Source of the DNA: JAJFKB01 sp965230515
GTDB taxonomy: Bacteria > Pseudomonadota > Gammaproteobacteria > Pseudomonadales > IMCC2047
NCBI GenBank assembly: GCA_965230515.1
Contig: OZ246007.1
Location: 1,550,001 to 1,614,000 of the forward strand
Direction of reading: 5' to 3'
Length of the DNA: 64,000 bases
Part shown: one piece after another, positions 40,885 to 49,638 of the stretch
How positions within the stretch are numbered: the first letter of the stretch is position 1
Layout of the letters: the number at the start of each line of letters is the position of its first letter
Program-made: the position numbers and the translations under genes
Notes under the pieces: model-generated
Told to the model about the DNA's origin: nothing
The model's database searches: none
What the model saw: the letters and a program-made list of their open reading frames with translations, nothing else

Positions 40885-41616
40885 CTAATCCCGCTTACCG
40901 ACCCAACTTTTAATCGCCATGACGGGGCCAGACAACGCATAGGTAAAGGCACAAAGGAACAACACGCTCGCAGGATCTATAAAGATCACAACATAAACAA
41001 AGATGATCGCCAGAAGTGCCACAAAAGGGATTCGACCCTTTATGTCAACATTCTTAAAGCTGTAGTATTTAAAATTACTGACCATCAACAAACCTGTAGA
41101 GGCGACCACAAACGCAGCAACAATCGCCACACTGGTATCAACCTCTACCTCCTTAACTGCACAGACCCAAACCATCGCCGCAATTAACGCAGCTGCCGGA
41201 GGGCTTGCCAGACCAACAAAAAATCGTTTATCGACTGCGCCAATCTGGGTATTAAAACGCGCCAACCTCAAAGCTGCACAAACCAGAAAAATAAAAGATG
41301 CCATCCAGCCCACTTTACCCAGGGCGGATAGACTCCAGCTCAAAGAGACCAGGGCAGGCGCAACCCCAAAAGCAACCAAATCGGATAGACTGTCGAATTG
41401 CGCACCAAATTCACTCTCACAATGGATCAAGCGAGCTACCCGGCCATCAAATCCATCAAACACCATCGCGATAAAAATAGCACTCGCTGCCGCCTCAAAG
41501 TAGCCATGCATGGCTGCCACAACCGCATAAAAACCACAAAACAGGGCTGCGGTGGTAAATAGATTGGGCAGCAGGTAGATCGCCCTTCTTCTGGCTTTGG
41601 CTTCTGTGTCAGTCAC
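40885..41616 (-). CDS. pssA: CDP-diacylglycerol--serine O-phosphatidyltransferase
   Basis: This 243-residue membrane protein has about seven to eight hydrophobic segments. The CDP-alcohol phosphotransferase motif is present: DGFDGRVARLIHCESEFGAQ followed by FDSLSD, with the three Asp residues that bind the metals and CDP. It makes phosphatidylserine, the precursor of phosphatidylethanolamine. It begins with GTG at 41616 and lacks a clear ribosome site. It follows ilvC, separated by a terminator, so it probably has its own promoter within 41617-41682. Confidence 0.93.
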   Translation of the reverse strand: MTDTEAKARRRAIYLLPNLFTTAALFCGFYAVVAAMHGYFEAAASAIFIAMVFDGFDGRVARLIHCESEFGAQFDSLSDLVAFGVAPALVSLSWSLSALGKVGWMASFIFLVCAALRLARFNTQIGAVDKRFFVGLASPPAAALIAAMVWVCAVKEVEVDTSVAIVAAFVVASTGLLMVSNFKYYSFKNVDIKGRIPFVALLAIIFVYVVIFIDPASVLFLCAFTYALSGPVMAIKSWVGKRD

Positions 41617-41682
41617 GCTAATTCGGCCTGATAAATAATGATAAAACGATATATTAGGTGCAAATGACCAACATATCCAGAC

Positions 41683-41711
41683 AAAAAAAACGCGACCGAA
41701 GCCGCGCTTTT
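41683..41711 (-). terminator. Terminator after ilvC
   Basis: On the minus strand AAAAGCGCGGC-TTCG-GTCGCGTTTT forms a stem with a stable UUCG tetraloop, followed by Ts, 16 bases past the ilvC stop. It separates ilvC from pssA. Confidence 0.92.
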
Positions 41712-41726
41712 GTAACCTGCCTTTTT

Positions 41727-42743
41727 CTAGTTTTTATCTTTATCGATAATTTTATTGGCTTCAATCCAGGGCATCATTGCTCGCAAATTGGCACCAACCT
41801 GCTCAATTGGATGCGCTGCGTTATTACGACGGTAGGCTGTCATTGATGGGTAGTTTGTTGCTCCTTCAGCGACAAACTGCTTGGCATACTCGCCATCCTG
41901 AATACGCTTTAGCGCTTCCTTCATTGCTTTGCGAGACTCATCGTTAATCACTTTCGGACCAGTGACATATTCGCCATACTCAGCATTATTCGAAATAGAG
42001 TAGTTCATATTGGCTATGCCACCTTCATACATGAGATCAACAATCAGCTTCAGCTCATGCAAACACTCAAAATAAGCCATTTCCGGCGCATAACCAGCAT
42101 CTGTCAGCGTTTCAAAACCCGCTTTTACCAATTCAACACAACCACCACACAAAACTGCCTGCTCACCAAAGAGGTCTGTTTCTGTTTCATCCTTAAAGGT
42201 TGTCTCGATAATACCGCTACGGCCACCACCAACACCGGAAGCATATGAGAGAGCCAGCTCCTTCGCGGAACCTGACTGGTCCTGGAAAATAGCTATCAGA
42301 TCTGGAATACCGCCGCCCTTCACAAACTCAGAGCGCACTGTGTGGCCTGGAGCCTTCGGAGCCACCATAATGACATCAAGATCTGCTCGCGGCACCACCT
42401 GATTATAATGAATCGCAAATCCGTGAGCGAAAGCTAAAGTAGCACCCTGCTTAATATTTGGCTCAATTTCTGCTTTGTAGAGCTGAGACTGAAACTCATC
42501 AGGCGTGAGAATCATTACCACATCAGCACTGGCAACCGCATCAGCGACCGCTGCCACCTTTAAACCATGAGCCTCTGCTTTAGCAATAGAAGAAGAGCCT
42601 TCTCGCAACCCTACAGTTACATCAACGCCGGAATCCTTAAGATTACAGGCATGCGCATGACCCTGTGAACCGTAACCGATGATAGCGACCTTTTTTGACT
42701 GAATAATGGAAAGATCCGCATCTTTGTCGTAATAAACTTGCAT
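41727..42743 (-). CDS. ilvC: Ketol-acid reductoisomerase (class I)
   Basis: This protein has 338 residues from the ATG at 42743, the standard class I length. I chose this start because GGAG lies seven bases upstream; the ATG at 42749 is only one base from it. NADPH-binding AIIGYGSQGHAHACNLKDSG and the metal ligands in the C-terminal helical domain (DLFGEQAVLCGG, ECLHELKLI) are visible. It converts acetolactate and acetohydroxybutyrate in valine and isoleucine synthesis. It is divergent from ilvY with a shared operator. Confidence 0.96.
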   Translation of the reverse strand: MQVYYDKDADLSIIQSKKVAIIGYGSQGHAHACNLKDSGVDVTVGLREGSSSIAKAEAHGLKVAAVADAVASADVVMILTPDEFQSQLYKAEIEPNIKQGATLAFAHGFAIHYNQVVPRADLDVIMVAPKAPGHTVRSEFVKGGGIPDLIAIFQDQSGSAKELALSYASGVGGGRSGIIETTFKDETETDLFGEQAVLCGGCVELVKAGFETLTDAGYAPEMAYFECLHELKLIVDLMYEGGIANMNYSISNNAEYGEYVTGPKVINDESRKAMKEALKRIQDGEYAKQFVAEGATNYPSMTAYRRNNAAHPIEQVGANLRAMMPWIEANKIIDKDKN

Positions 42744-42844
42744 TGCCATACTCCTATAATTGCCACATAACAGATTAAAGTGTGGTATCAACTTACTACC
42801 GTCACCCATACCACAAACTGGATGCGCAGATTAATTGAATACAG

Positions 42845-42896
42845 GTGTTGCGTAAAGTGATATATTTGAAACATTATATTTCATTTTACGCAACAC
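42845..42896. promoter_or_regulatory. IlvY-type operator between ilvC and ilvY
   Basis: Inverted arms GTGTTGCGTAAA (42845-42856) and TTTACGCAACAC (42885-42896) are perfect over 12 bp, with a 28-bp AT-rich centre. Such a wide palindrome suits a LysR dimer-of-dimers. The right arm ends one base before the ilvY ATG at 42898, so IlvY binding would block its own gene. Confidence 0.75.
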
Positions 42897-42897
42897 A

Positions 42898-43773
42898 ATG
42901 GACACCAATACACTCAAATTATTTCTTACACTTTCGGAAACACTTCATTTTGGCAGAGCCAGCCGGATCTGCCATACCAGCCCCTCCTCTCTTAGCCGTC
43001 AGATTAAACAGTTGGAAGAGCGCCTGGGCGTCACACTTTTTGAACGAGATAATCGTTCAGTGACCCTCACCCAAGAGGGCGCCCTGCTGCAAAGATATGC
43101 ACGCGAAACGCTGTCACAATGGGATACTCTACAGGACCTTTTACTAAAGGACTCAAAAGAACTGCACGGCACCATCAGTATCTACTGCTCTGTCACAGCA
43201 AGCTATAGCTTCCTTTATGACATACTGAGCGAGTTTCGCATGAATCACCCTAATATAGAGATAAAGCTGCACACTGGCGACCCATCTCCAGCCATCAACC
43301 ACGTTATCAATGGAGAAGAGGACATCGCCATTGCTGCTCGCCCTGAAAAACTGCCAAATGGCTTGGCATTTCGCCGCATAGTCGTTTCGCCCCTGGTTTT
43401 TATTGCGCCAAACAACCTTCTCTCTTTACCTGCCAGCACTCAGCAATGGTCCAAATCACCGATGATTTTATCAGAAGACGGCCTAGCGAGAGAGAGGGTC
43501 GACCAGTGGTTTCTCGAATCCGGTATCAAGCCAACCATCTATGCCCAGGTTGCAGGGCACGAAGCGATTGTCAGCATGGTAAGCCTGGGTTTTGGTATTG
43601 GCGTGGTACCACTTATTGTCCTAGACAACAGTCCTCTCAGGGATAAGGTGCAAATTGTCGACACTACTCGAAAACTAAAACAATATGATGTCGGCATCTG
43701 TGTGTTGAAAAAGAGACTGAAAAGCCCCATTGTGGATGCTTTCTGGAAACAACTGGCCAACAATCAAAGATAG
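42898..43773 (+). CDS. ilvY: LysR-family regulator of ilvC
   Basis: This 291-residue protein closely follows E. coli IlvY. The winged-helix start TLKLFLTLSETLHFGRAS, the TSPSSLSRQIKQLEERLG recognition helix, and TLTQEGALL are followed by the effector domain with IKLHTGDPSPAINHVINGEEDIAIA and GHEAIVSMVSLGFG. IlvY senses acetolactate and acetohydroxybutyrate and activates the divergent ilvC. There is no ribosome site before the ATG, which lies next to the operator. Confidence 0.92.
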   Translation: MDTNTLKLFLTLSETLHFGRASRICHTSPSSLSRQIKQLEERLGVTLFERDNRSVTLTQEGALLQRYARETLSQWDTLQDLLLKDSKELHGTISIYCSVTASYSFLYDILSEFRMNHPNIEIKLHTGDPSPAINHVINGEEDIAIAARPEKLPNGLAFRRIVVSPLVFIAPNNLLSLPASTQQWSKSPMILSEDGLARERVDQWFLESGIKPTIYAQVAGHEAIVSMVSLGFGIGVVPLIVLDNSPLRDKVQIVDTTRKLKQYDVGICVLKKRLKSPIVDAFWKQLANNQR

Positions 43774-43981
43774 TTTAGCTGTTTTACAAAAAATAGTGGA
43801 TTCTTACATCATAAATAGAAAAAATATTAAATCTTTGTGGAATATTTCGTTTTTTTAACAAACAAAACAAGAATATTCTTCTTGTTTGCGCATTTATTAA
43901 TCTTTTTTGCTGGCTTTATTTAAAAATCAGTTTAAAATTAGCTCGATTTTTTAACTTTTACCCTTTTCTGGATAACAGATC
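43774..43981 (+). promoter_or_regulatory. AT-rich leader of ilvB with a hairpin
   Basis: This 208-bp gap is AT-rich. It holds a hairpin AAACAAG-AATATTCTT-CTTGTTT (43865-43887) followed some 20 bases later by a run of Ts, which could be an ilvY terminator or an attenuator. A 20-codon GTG-started ORF just upstream (VDSYIINRKNIKSLWNISFF) contains several Ile codons, but it has no ribosome site. Confidence 0.35.
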
Positions 43982-45709
43982 ATGACAACTACTGAGCTAG
44001 ATGGTGCACAGGCCCTCTTGAAATGCCTCGACAGCCAGGGCATTGAGATTATTTTCGGTTACTCGGGTGGCTCGGTTCTGCCTATATTTGACGCACTGGA
44101 GACGCTGGACACCAATATCAAATTTGTGTTGGTTCGACACGAGCAGGGTGCTGTTCATATGGCGGATGGTTACGCGCGAGCCACTGGCAAACCGGCCTGC
44201 GTTCTGGTCACAAGCGGCCCGGGAGCAGGCAATACTATCTCCGGCATCATGACAGCCCATATGGACTCCGTGCCAATGGTTATCATCACAGGCCAACAGG
44301 TAACCTGGATGCTGGGTAAAGATGCCTTTCAGGAGGCCGATATTTTTGGCATCTCAATGCCTGTGGTAAAACACAGTTATCTGGTTAAAGAAACCAACGA
44401 TTTACCACGCATCACCAAAGAAGCCTATCATATTGCGACAACTGGCCGGCCGGGTCCCGTACTGATCGATATTCCCAAAGATATAAGCCAAAACCCGTTC
44501 ACAGGCAATCTGGATCAGGAGATGGACTTGCCCGGTTACCAGCCGGAAAAGGCCGGCAAAACAGATCCAAAGGCTATCCAGGCGATTCTTGACGCATTAA
44601 AGCTATCAAAAAGGCCCGTTATTCTTGCCGGCCACGGTGCTGTTCTTGCTCATGCCGAATTTGAACTCAAAACCTTTGCAGAAACACTGAATGCGCCGGT
44701 CACATCAACACTGCTTGGCAAAGGTGTTTTTCCAGAGACGCACGACCTGGCTTTGGGCATGCTGGGCATGCATGGCACCGCCTACGCTAACAAGGCTATT
44801 GTAGAAGCCGACTTGATCATTTCCGTTGGCTCACGCTTTGATGATCGCATTATCGGGCAAGCCGACAAATTTGGACGCAATGCCACTATTATTCATATCG
44901 ACGTGGATCCTGCAGAAATCAACAAAATGATCAGCACCGACATACAATGTATCGGTGATGCTAAAGCTGTGCTTGTAGAACTGAACAAAAGGGTTCAACG
45001 TCTCGATACAGATCAGTGGATTAGCCATCTTGATGGCTATAAAAAGAAGTACCCACTCTCGTACAAGATGCACGGTGGCCTTAAAATGCAACACATTCTG
45101 GACGAGTTAAATGATCTCACTGATGGCAAAGCTGTTATTGCAACAGACGTGGGACAACATCAGATGTGGGCAGCGCAGTTTTATAAATGTGAAGCACCCT
45201 GGAACTGGATCACTTCCGGCGGCGCCGGCACTATGGGTTTTGGCTTTCCTGCTGCCATTGGCGCACAAATTGGTCGACCAGGCGAAACAGTTGTTGCTGT
45301 AGTAGGGGATGGCGGCTTTCAAATGACCCTGTTTGAACTGGCCACGGCTGTTCTGGAAAAACTGCCACTGATTATTCTGGTTCTGAACAATCACTATCTG
45401 GGCATGGTTCGACAATGGCAAGAGCTGTTTTTTGATAATCGTGAAAGCGGAGTTGATCTGCACGGCAACCCGGATTTCGTTAAACTGGCGGAAGCCTATG
45501 GCGCCACCGGATACAATCTGAAACGCCCTGCGGATGTTCGCAAGGTGCTCAGCAAAGCGCTTGAGCATACTGATGGACCGGTACTTATTAACGCTGAAGT
45601 TGCCAAGACAACGAACGTATTTCCAATGATTCCGGCCGGCGCTGCATTGGAAGACATGCTAATCGAGCCACCGAAAACCAAACTTGCCAAGCCCACAGGC
45701 TCCACCTGA
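43982..45709 (+). CDS. ilvB: Acetolactate synthase large subunit
   Basis: This 575-residue ThDP enzyme has three domains. The glutamate of RHEQGAVHMADGYARATGKP activates ThDP, and the central domain has a FAD-binding pattern (ISVGSRFDDR). The ThDP motif VVGDGGFQMTLFELATAVLEK ... LNNHYLGMVRQWQELFF is complete. It joins two pyruvates, or pyruvate and 2-oxobutyrate, in branched-chain amino acid synthesis. The C-terminal sequence (LKMQHILDELNDL...VDLHGNPDFVKLAEAYG) is more like IlvB of Verrucomicrobia/Planctomycetes style than E. coli IlvI. The ilvH gene follows 22 bp later. Confidence 0.94.
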   Translation: MTTTELDGAQALLKCLDSQGIEIIFGYSGGSVLPIFDALETLDTNIKFVLVRHEQGAVHMADGYARATGKPACVLVTSGPGAGNTISGIMTAHMDSVPMVIITGQQVTWMLGKDAFQEADIFGISMPVVKHSYLVKETNDLPRITKEAYHIATTGRPGPVLIDIPKDISQNPFTGNLDQEMDLPGYQPEKAGKTDPKAIQAILDALKLSKRPVILAGHGAVLAHAEFELKTFAETLNAPVTSTLLGKGVFPETHDLALGMLGMHGTAYANKAIVEADLIISVGSRFDDRIIGQADKFGRNATIIHIDVDPAEINKMISTDIQCIGDAKAVLVELNKRVQRLDTDQWISHLDGYKKKYPLSYKMHGGLKMQHILDELNDLTDGKAVIATDVGQHQMWAAQFYKCEAPWNWITSGGAGTMGFGFPAAIGAQIGRPGETVVAVVGDGGFQMTLFELATAVLEKLPLIILVLNNHYLGMVRQWQELFFDNRESGVDLHGNPDFVKLAEAYGATGYNLKRPADVRKVLSKALEHTDGPVLINAEVAKTTNVFPMIPAGAALEDMLIEPPKTKLAKPTGST

Positions 45710-45731
45710 TTACCTGTATAGGAAAGACACT

Positions 45732-46274
45732 ATGTTACAAGCAACAGACTCTAATTCAATCGATGAGCAAGAGCCAACAGAGACATCGGCTCAACATACG
45801 CTCAGCGTTTATGTGTCAAACAAGCCTGGCGTCCTCGCTCGTGTCGCACAGACATTTGCTCGTCGCGGCTACAATATTGAGTCCCTGGTGGTATCCCCCG
45901 GCCGCAACGACCAGTTTTCTCGCATGAGCATTGGAGTCAGTGGTGACCCAGACATGCTCGACCAGATCATTAAGCAACTCATGAAGCTGGTGGACGTGGT
46001 TCACTGTATCGATCACACCTTTGATAACTCTGTGGTCAAAGAGCTGGGGCTTCTTAAGATTCTTTGCTCACCGGATGAGCGTAGCGAGATCCTGCAAATC
46101 GCGGAACATTTTGGCTGCAAAACCGTTGATCTTACCAAAAACTCGTTAATCCTGATGATCACAGGCAGTAGCGACAAAATCGATGCGCTGATCGAAATGA
46201 CATCCGGCTTTGAAGTGATCGAGATGGTTCGCACCGGTAAAGTCATCATGGCCAGAGGTGGCTCAACAACTTAG
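45732..46274 (+). CDS. ilvH: Acetolactate synthase small (regulatory) subunit
   Basis: This protein has 180 residues from the ATG at 45732 (GGAAAG upstream). A 20-residue polar extension precedes an ACT domain (HTLSVYVSNKPGVLARVAQT), which binds valine, then a second ACT-like domain (LGLLKILCSPDERSEILQIA to EMVRTGKVIMARG). It stabilises the large subunit and gives feedback control. The N-terminal tail is unusual; most IlvH proteins begin within a few residues of the ACT strand. Together with ilvB it forms an operon. Confidence 0.93.
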   Translation: MLQATDSNSIDEQEPTETSAQHTLSVYVSNKPGVLARVAQTFARRGYNIESLVVSPGRNDQFSRMSIGVSGDPDMLDQIIKQLMKLVDVVHCIDHTFDNSVVKELGLLKILCSPDERSEILQIAEHFGCKTVDLTKNSLILMITGSSDKIDALIEMTSGFEVIEMVRTGKVIMARGGSTT

Positions 46275-46414
46275 GAAGAGACCTGAATTCAGCTAAAACG
46301 CGAAGTTCAACAAAAGATAATATTCAGGCTATACTATTACTCCAGTATGTATTGATTTGGAGCTCCTGATTGCCATCACCGCAATTCAGGCTCCACTTTT
46401 TATCGGAGATAACT

Positions 46415-46885
46415 ATGAAAAGGCTTTCCACAATAACCGGGCTGTTGTTGATTTTAATCTACACAGCAACCGCCAGCGCTGCGAAAGTATATAAGTGGGT
46501 AGACGAGGAAGGCGTTACCCACTATGACGAGCAGGCTCCGACAGGTAAAGATTATCAACAGATCACTACATCTGGTGCTCCACCTACGGATTCAGTAAAA
46601 GCCAAGAAAAACCTGGCCGACAGCCGCAAGCAGCAACAGCTTGAAAAGGAAAAGCAGCTGGATTTTGAGACACAGAAGAAAATTCGCGACGAACAGGCAA
46701 GAGTACGAAACGAAAACTGCAAGAATGCCCAGGCGAACCTCAAAACTCTCCAACAAAACGCTCGTATTCGCATGATTGGCGAAGATGGTGAATTTCATTA
46801 TCTGAGCGAAGAAGACAAGCAAAAGCAGATGGATACAGCCCAAAAGATCATTGACGATAACTGTGGCCCGATCAACCCTGAGTAA
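46415..46885 (+). CDS. DUF4124 domain secreted protein
   Basis: This 156-residue protein has a Sec signal (to about residue 24, ending ASA) and a short N-terminal DUF4124 domain with AKVYKWVDEEGVTHYDEQAP. A long charged helix rich in Lys, Gln and Glu follows, ending in a stretch of polar residues. DUF4124 proteins are periplasmic and of unknown role. The ATG at 46415 has GGAG upstream and starts the signal directly. A bidirectional terminator separates it from clpB. Confidence 0.88.
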   Translation: MKRLSTITGLLLILIYTATASAAKVYKWVDEEGVTHYDEQAPTGKDYQQITTSGAPPTDSVKAKKNLADSRKQQQLEKEKQLDFETQKKIRDEQARVRNENCKNAQANLKTLQQNARIRMIGEDGEFHYLSEEDKQKQMDTAQKIIDDNCGPINPE

Positions 46886-46892
46886 TCACCGA

Positions 46893-46916
46893 ACGGGCCC
46901 GCAATAGCGGGCCCGT
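46893..46916. terminator. Bidirectional terminator between DUF4124 gene and clpB
   Basis: A perfect 10-bp GC-rich stem (ACGGGCCCGC and GCGGGCCCGT) with an AATA loop, followed by AT-rich DNA, lies between the convergent gene ends. Confidence 0.85.
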
Positions 46917-46930
46917 ATATATTTAGCCTA

Positions 46931-49501
46931 TTACGAAAACACAATCCGGTCATCCTCCAACCCGGCGGTAATTGTATCTCCAGCCGCAAAACGCCCAGCC
47001 AATATATCCTGAGCAAGAGGGTTTTCAATATATTGCTGAATTGCCCTTTTAAGCGGTCTGGCACCGTAAACCGGATCAAAACCAGCCTCAACCAGCTTGT
47101 TCATCGCCTCATCAGAGATCTCCAGCTGCAACTCCCGCTCTTCCAGTCTCTGACGTAACTGGGCCAACTGGATATTTGCAATACCTTTAATATGATCCTT
47201 ACCCAGCGGATGGAAAACTACCGATTCATCAACCCGGTTAATAAACTCCGGTCGAAAATGCTGAGCCACCACATCCATCACTGCGCTGCGCATTTGCTCA
47301 TAATTTTCATCACCGGCCAAAGTCTGAATCATGTCCGAACCGAGATTCGACGTCATCACAACTACTGTATTACGAAAATCAACGGTTCTTCCCTGCCCAT
47401 CCGTCAAGCGCCCATCCTCCAACACCTGTAACAAAATATTAAATACATCAGGATGGGCTTTCTCCACCTCATCCAAAAGCAACACGGAGTATGGTTTACG
47501 CCTTACCGCCTCAGTCAAATAACCACCTTCTTCGTAGCCGACATATCCTGGCGGCGCTCCAATCAGGCGTGCAACCGAGTGTTTTTCCATAAACTCCGAC
47601 ATATCGATACGTACCATCGCCTCTTCGGTGTCAAACAGGAACTCTGCCAGCGCTTTACAAAGCTCGGTTTTACCAACCCCGGTAGGACCGAGAAACAGAA
47701 ACGAGCCATTAGGCCGGTGCGGATCGGACAAACCTGCACGGGACCGTCGCACCGCATTGGATACGGATACCACCGCTTCATGCTGACCAATAACACGATG
47801 ATGCAACCCGTCTTCCATGCGTAACAGTTTTTCCCGTTCTCCTTCCAGCATTTTTGAGACAGGAATTCCGGTCCACTTGGAGACAACTTCGGCCACCTCC
47901 TCTTCCGTCACCTTATTACGCAGCAACGTCATCTCCGCGGTTTCACCTTCTGCAGCCATAACAAGCTGCTTCTCCAGCTCTGGTATCACGCCATACTGGA
48001 TTTCTGACATGCGCGCCAGATCTCCGGCGCGATGTGCGGCATCCAGTTCTATTCGGGCATTCTCAAGGTCGCCTTTGATCTGCTGCGCGCCATGAAGACT
48101 GGCTTTTTCAGCTTTTAGAATCTCGTCAAGGTCAGAGTATTCCCGCTCCAATTTTGCGACATCTTCATTCAGGTCCGCCAACCGCTTCTGTGCCGCCGGA
48201 TCATCCTCCTTCTTAAGCGCTTCACGCTCAATCTTTAACTGGATCAGACGCCGGTCAAGCCGGTCCATACTTTCCGGTTTGGAGTCGATCTCCATACGAA
48301 TCCGGCTGGCAGCCTCATCTATCAAATCAATAGCCTTATCCGGCAGCTGACGGTCACTGATATACCGGTTTGATAATTTCGAGGCAGCGATAATCGCGGA
48401 ATCGGTAATCTCCACGCCGTGATGCACCTCGTAACGCTCTTTCAATCCACGCAATATGGCAACCGTATCCTCTTCGGTCGGCTCATCGACCAACACTTTC
48501 TGGAATCGACGCTCTAATGCTGCATCTTTCTCCACATATTGGCGGTACTCATCCAAAGTGGTTGCACCCACGCAATGCAACTCGCCGCGGGCAAGCGCCG
48601 GCTTAAGCATATTCCCCGCATCCATTGAGCCCTCAGCCTTACCGGCCCCTACCATGGTATGCAGCTCGTCGATAAACAGAATAATACGACCCTCTTGCTT
48701 ACCCAGCTCATTGAGTACAGCTTTCAGTCGTTCCTCGAATTCACCACGAAATTTTGCTCCGGCAATGAGGCTTCCCATATCGAGGGACAGCACCTGTTTA
48801 TCCTTAAGACCTTCGGGCACTTCACCGTTAACAATACGCTGGGCCAACCCTTCGACAATTGCGGTCTTACCTACACCCGGCTCACCAATAAGCACCGGAT
48901 TATTTTTAGTGCGGCGCTGCAAAACCTGTATCGTACGACGAATCTCCTCATCGCGCCCAATGACCGGATCAAGCCCTCCTTTCTCGGCTTTAGCCGTCAA
49001 ATTGACTGTATAACGCTCTAGTGCCTGCCGGTTTTCTTCGGCGTTTGGATCATTCACCTGCTCACCACCTCGCACACGTTCTATCGCCTGTTCAACCTGT
49101 GATTTGACCGCACCAGCCTGTTCCAGAATACGCTGCAAATCGCCTTTTACTTCAAGCGCTGCCAACAATACAAGCTCACTGGAAATATACTGATCGTTAC
49201 GTTGCTGGGCCAGCTTATCAGTCACATTTAACAGCCGTCCCAGTTCATTAGACATAGTGACATCACCTTGCCCTCCCTGAATTTGCGCCATGCGCTCCAT
49301 CGCTCCATCAAGTGAGCTTTTTAACTGTGTAACATTGCATCCCGCCTGAGACAGCAATGGTGCAATAGAGCCGCCCTGCTGCTCAAGCATGGCATACAAT
49401 AAATGCACCGGTTCTATGAAGTTATGATCTCTGCCAACCGCCAGAGACTGAGCATCTGCAAGCGCATTTTGCAACTGTGTAGTAAATTTATCTATACGCA
49501 C
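46931..49501 (-). CDS. clpB: ATP-dependent disaggregase ClpB
   Basis: This protein has 856 residues from a GTG at 49501; AAGGGG sits six bases upstream and overlaps the alternative ATG at 49516. Domains in order are the N-terminal Clp N repeats, AAA-1 with GEPGVGKTAIVEG, the long middle coiled coil (about 400-520), and AAA-2 with GPTGVGKTELCKA and the pore loop GYVGYEEGG. With DnaK it rescues aggregated proteins after heat shock. A sigma-32 promoter lies 72 bp upstream. Confidence 0.97.
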   Translation of the reverse strand: MRIDKFTTQLQNALADAQSLAVGRDHNFIEPVHLLYAMLEQQGGSIAPLLSQAGCNVTQLKSSLDGAMERMAQIQGGQGDVTMSNELGRLLNVTDKLAQQRNDQYISSELVLLAALEVKGDLQRILEQAGAVKSQVEQAIERVRGGEQVNDPNAEENRQALERYTVNLTAKAEKGGLDPVIGRDEEIRRTIQVLQRRTKNNPVLIGEPGVGKTAIVEGLAQRIVNGEVPEGLKDKQVLSLDMGSLIAGAKFRGEFEERLKAVLNELGKQEGRIILFIDELHTMVGAGKAEGSMDAGNMLKPALARGELHCVGATTLDEYRQYVEKDAALERRFQKVLVDEPTEEDTVAILRGLKERYEVHHGVEITDSAIIAASKLSNRYISDRQLPDKAIDLIDEAASRIRMEIDSKPESMDRLDRRLIQLKIEREALKKEDDPAAQKRLADLNEDVAKLEREYSDLDEILKAEKASLHGAQQIKGDLENARIELDAAHRAGDLARMSEIQYGVIPELEKQLVMAAEGETAEMTLLRNKVTEEEVAEVVSKWTGIPVSKMLEGEREKLLRMEDGLHHRVIGQHEAVVSVSNAVRRSRAGLSDPHRPNGSFLFLGPTGVGKTELCKALAEFLFDTEEAMVRIDMSEFMEKHSVARLIGAPPGYVGYEEGGYLTEAVRRKPYSVLLLDEVEKAHPDVFNILLQVLEDGRLTDGQGRTVDFRNTVVVMTSNLGSDMIQTLAGDENYEQMRSAVMDVVAQHFRPEFINRVDESVVFHPLGKDHIKGIANIQLAQLRQRLEERELQLEISDEAMNKLVEAGFDPVYGARPLKRAIQQYIENPLAQDILAGRFAAGDTITAGLEDDRIVFS

Positions 49502-49572
49502 GGGTGTCCCCTTCATTTATCAACATAAACAAGCTTCACAGAAGAAACCTGTTTTCTTCATCGTTGATTAAT

Positions 49573-49601
49573 AGATAGGGACGAATAGCTCAAGATTCAA
49601 G
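49573..49601 (-). promoter_or_regulatory. Sigma-32 heat-shock promoter of clpB
   Basis: On the minus strand CTTGAA (49596-49601) and CCCTATCT (49573-49580) are spaced by 15 bp, a close match to the heat-shock consensus, 72 bases before the clpB GTG. Confidence 0.85.
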
Positions 49602-49638
49602 GCTACATTAGAAACATCTAAAACAACTGGGTTATCTA

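Noticed and set aside
43797..43870. 20-codon GTG-started Ile-containing ORF before ilvB as an attenuator peptide
   Set aside because: No ribosome site, and the Ile codons are expected in such AT-rich DNA; kept only as a weak note.
48456..49021. Long plus-strand frames opposite clpB
   Set aside because: Serine-rich shadows of a highly conserved AAA gene.
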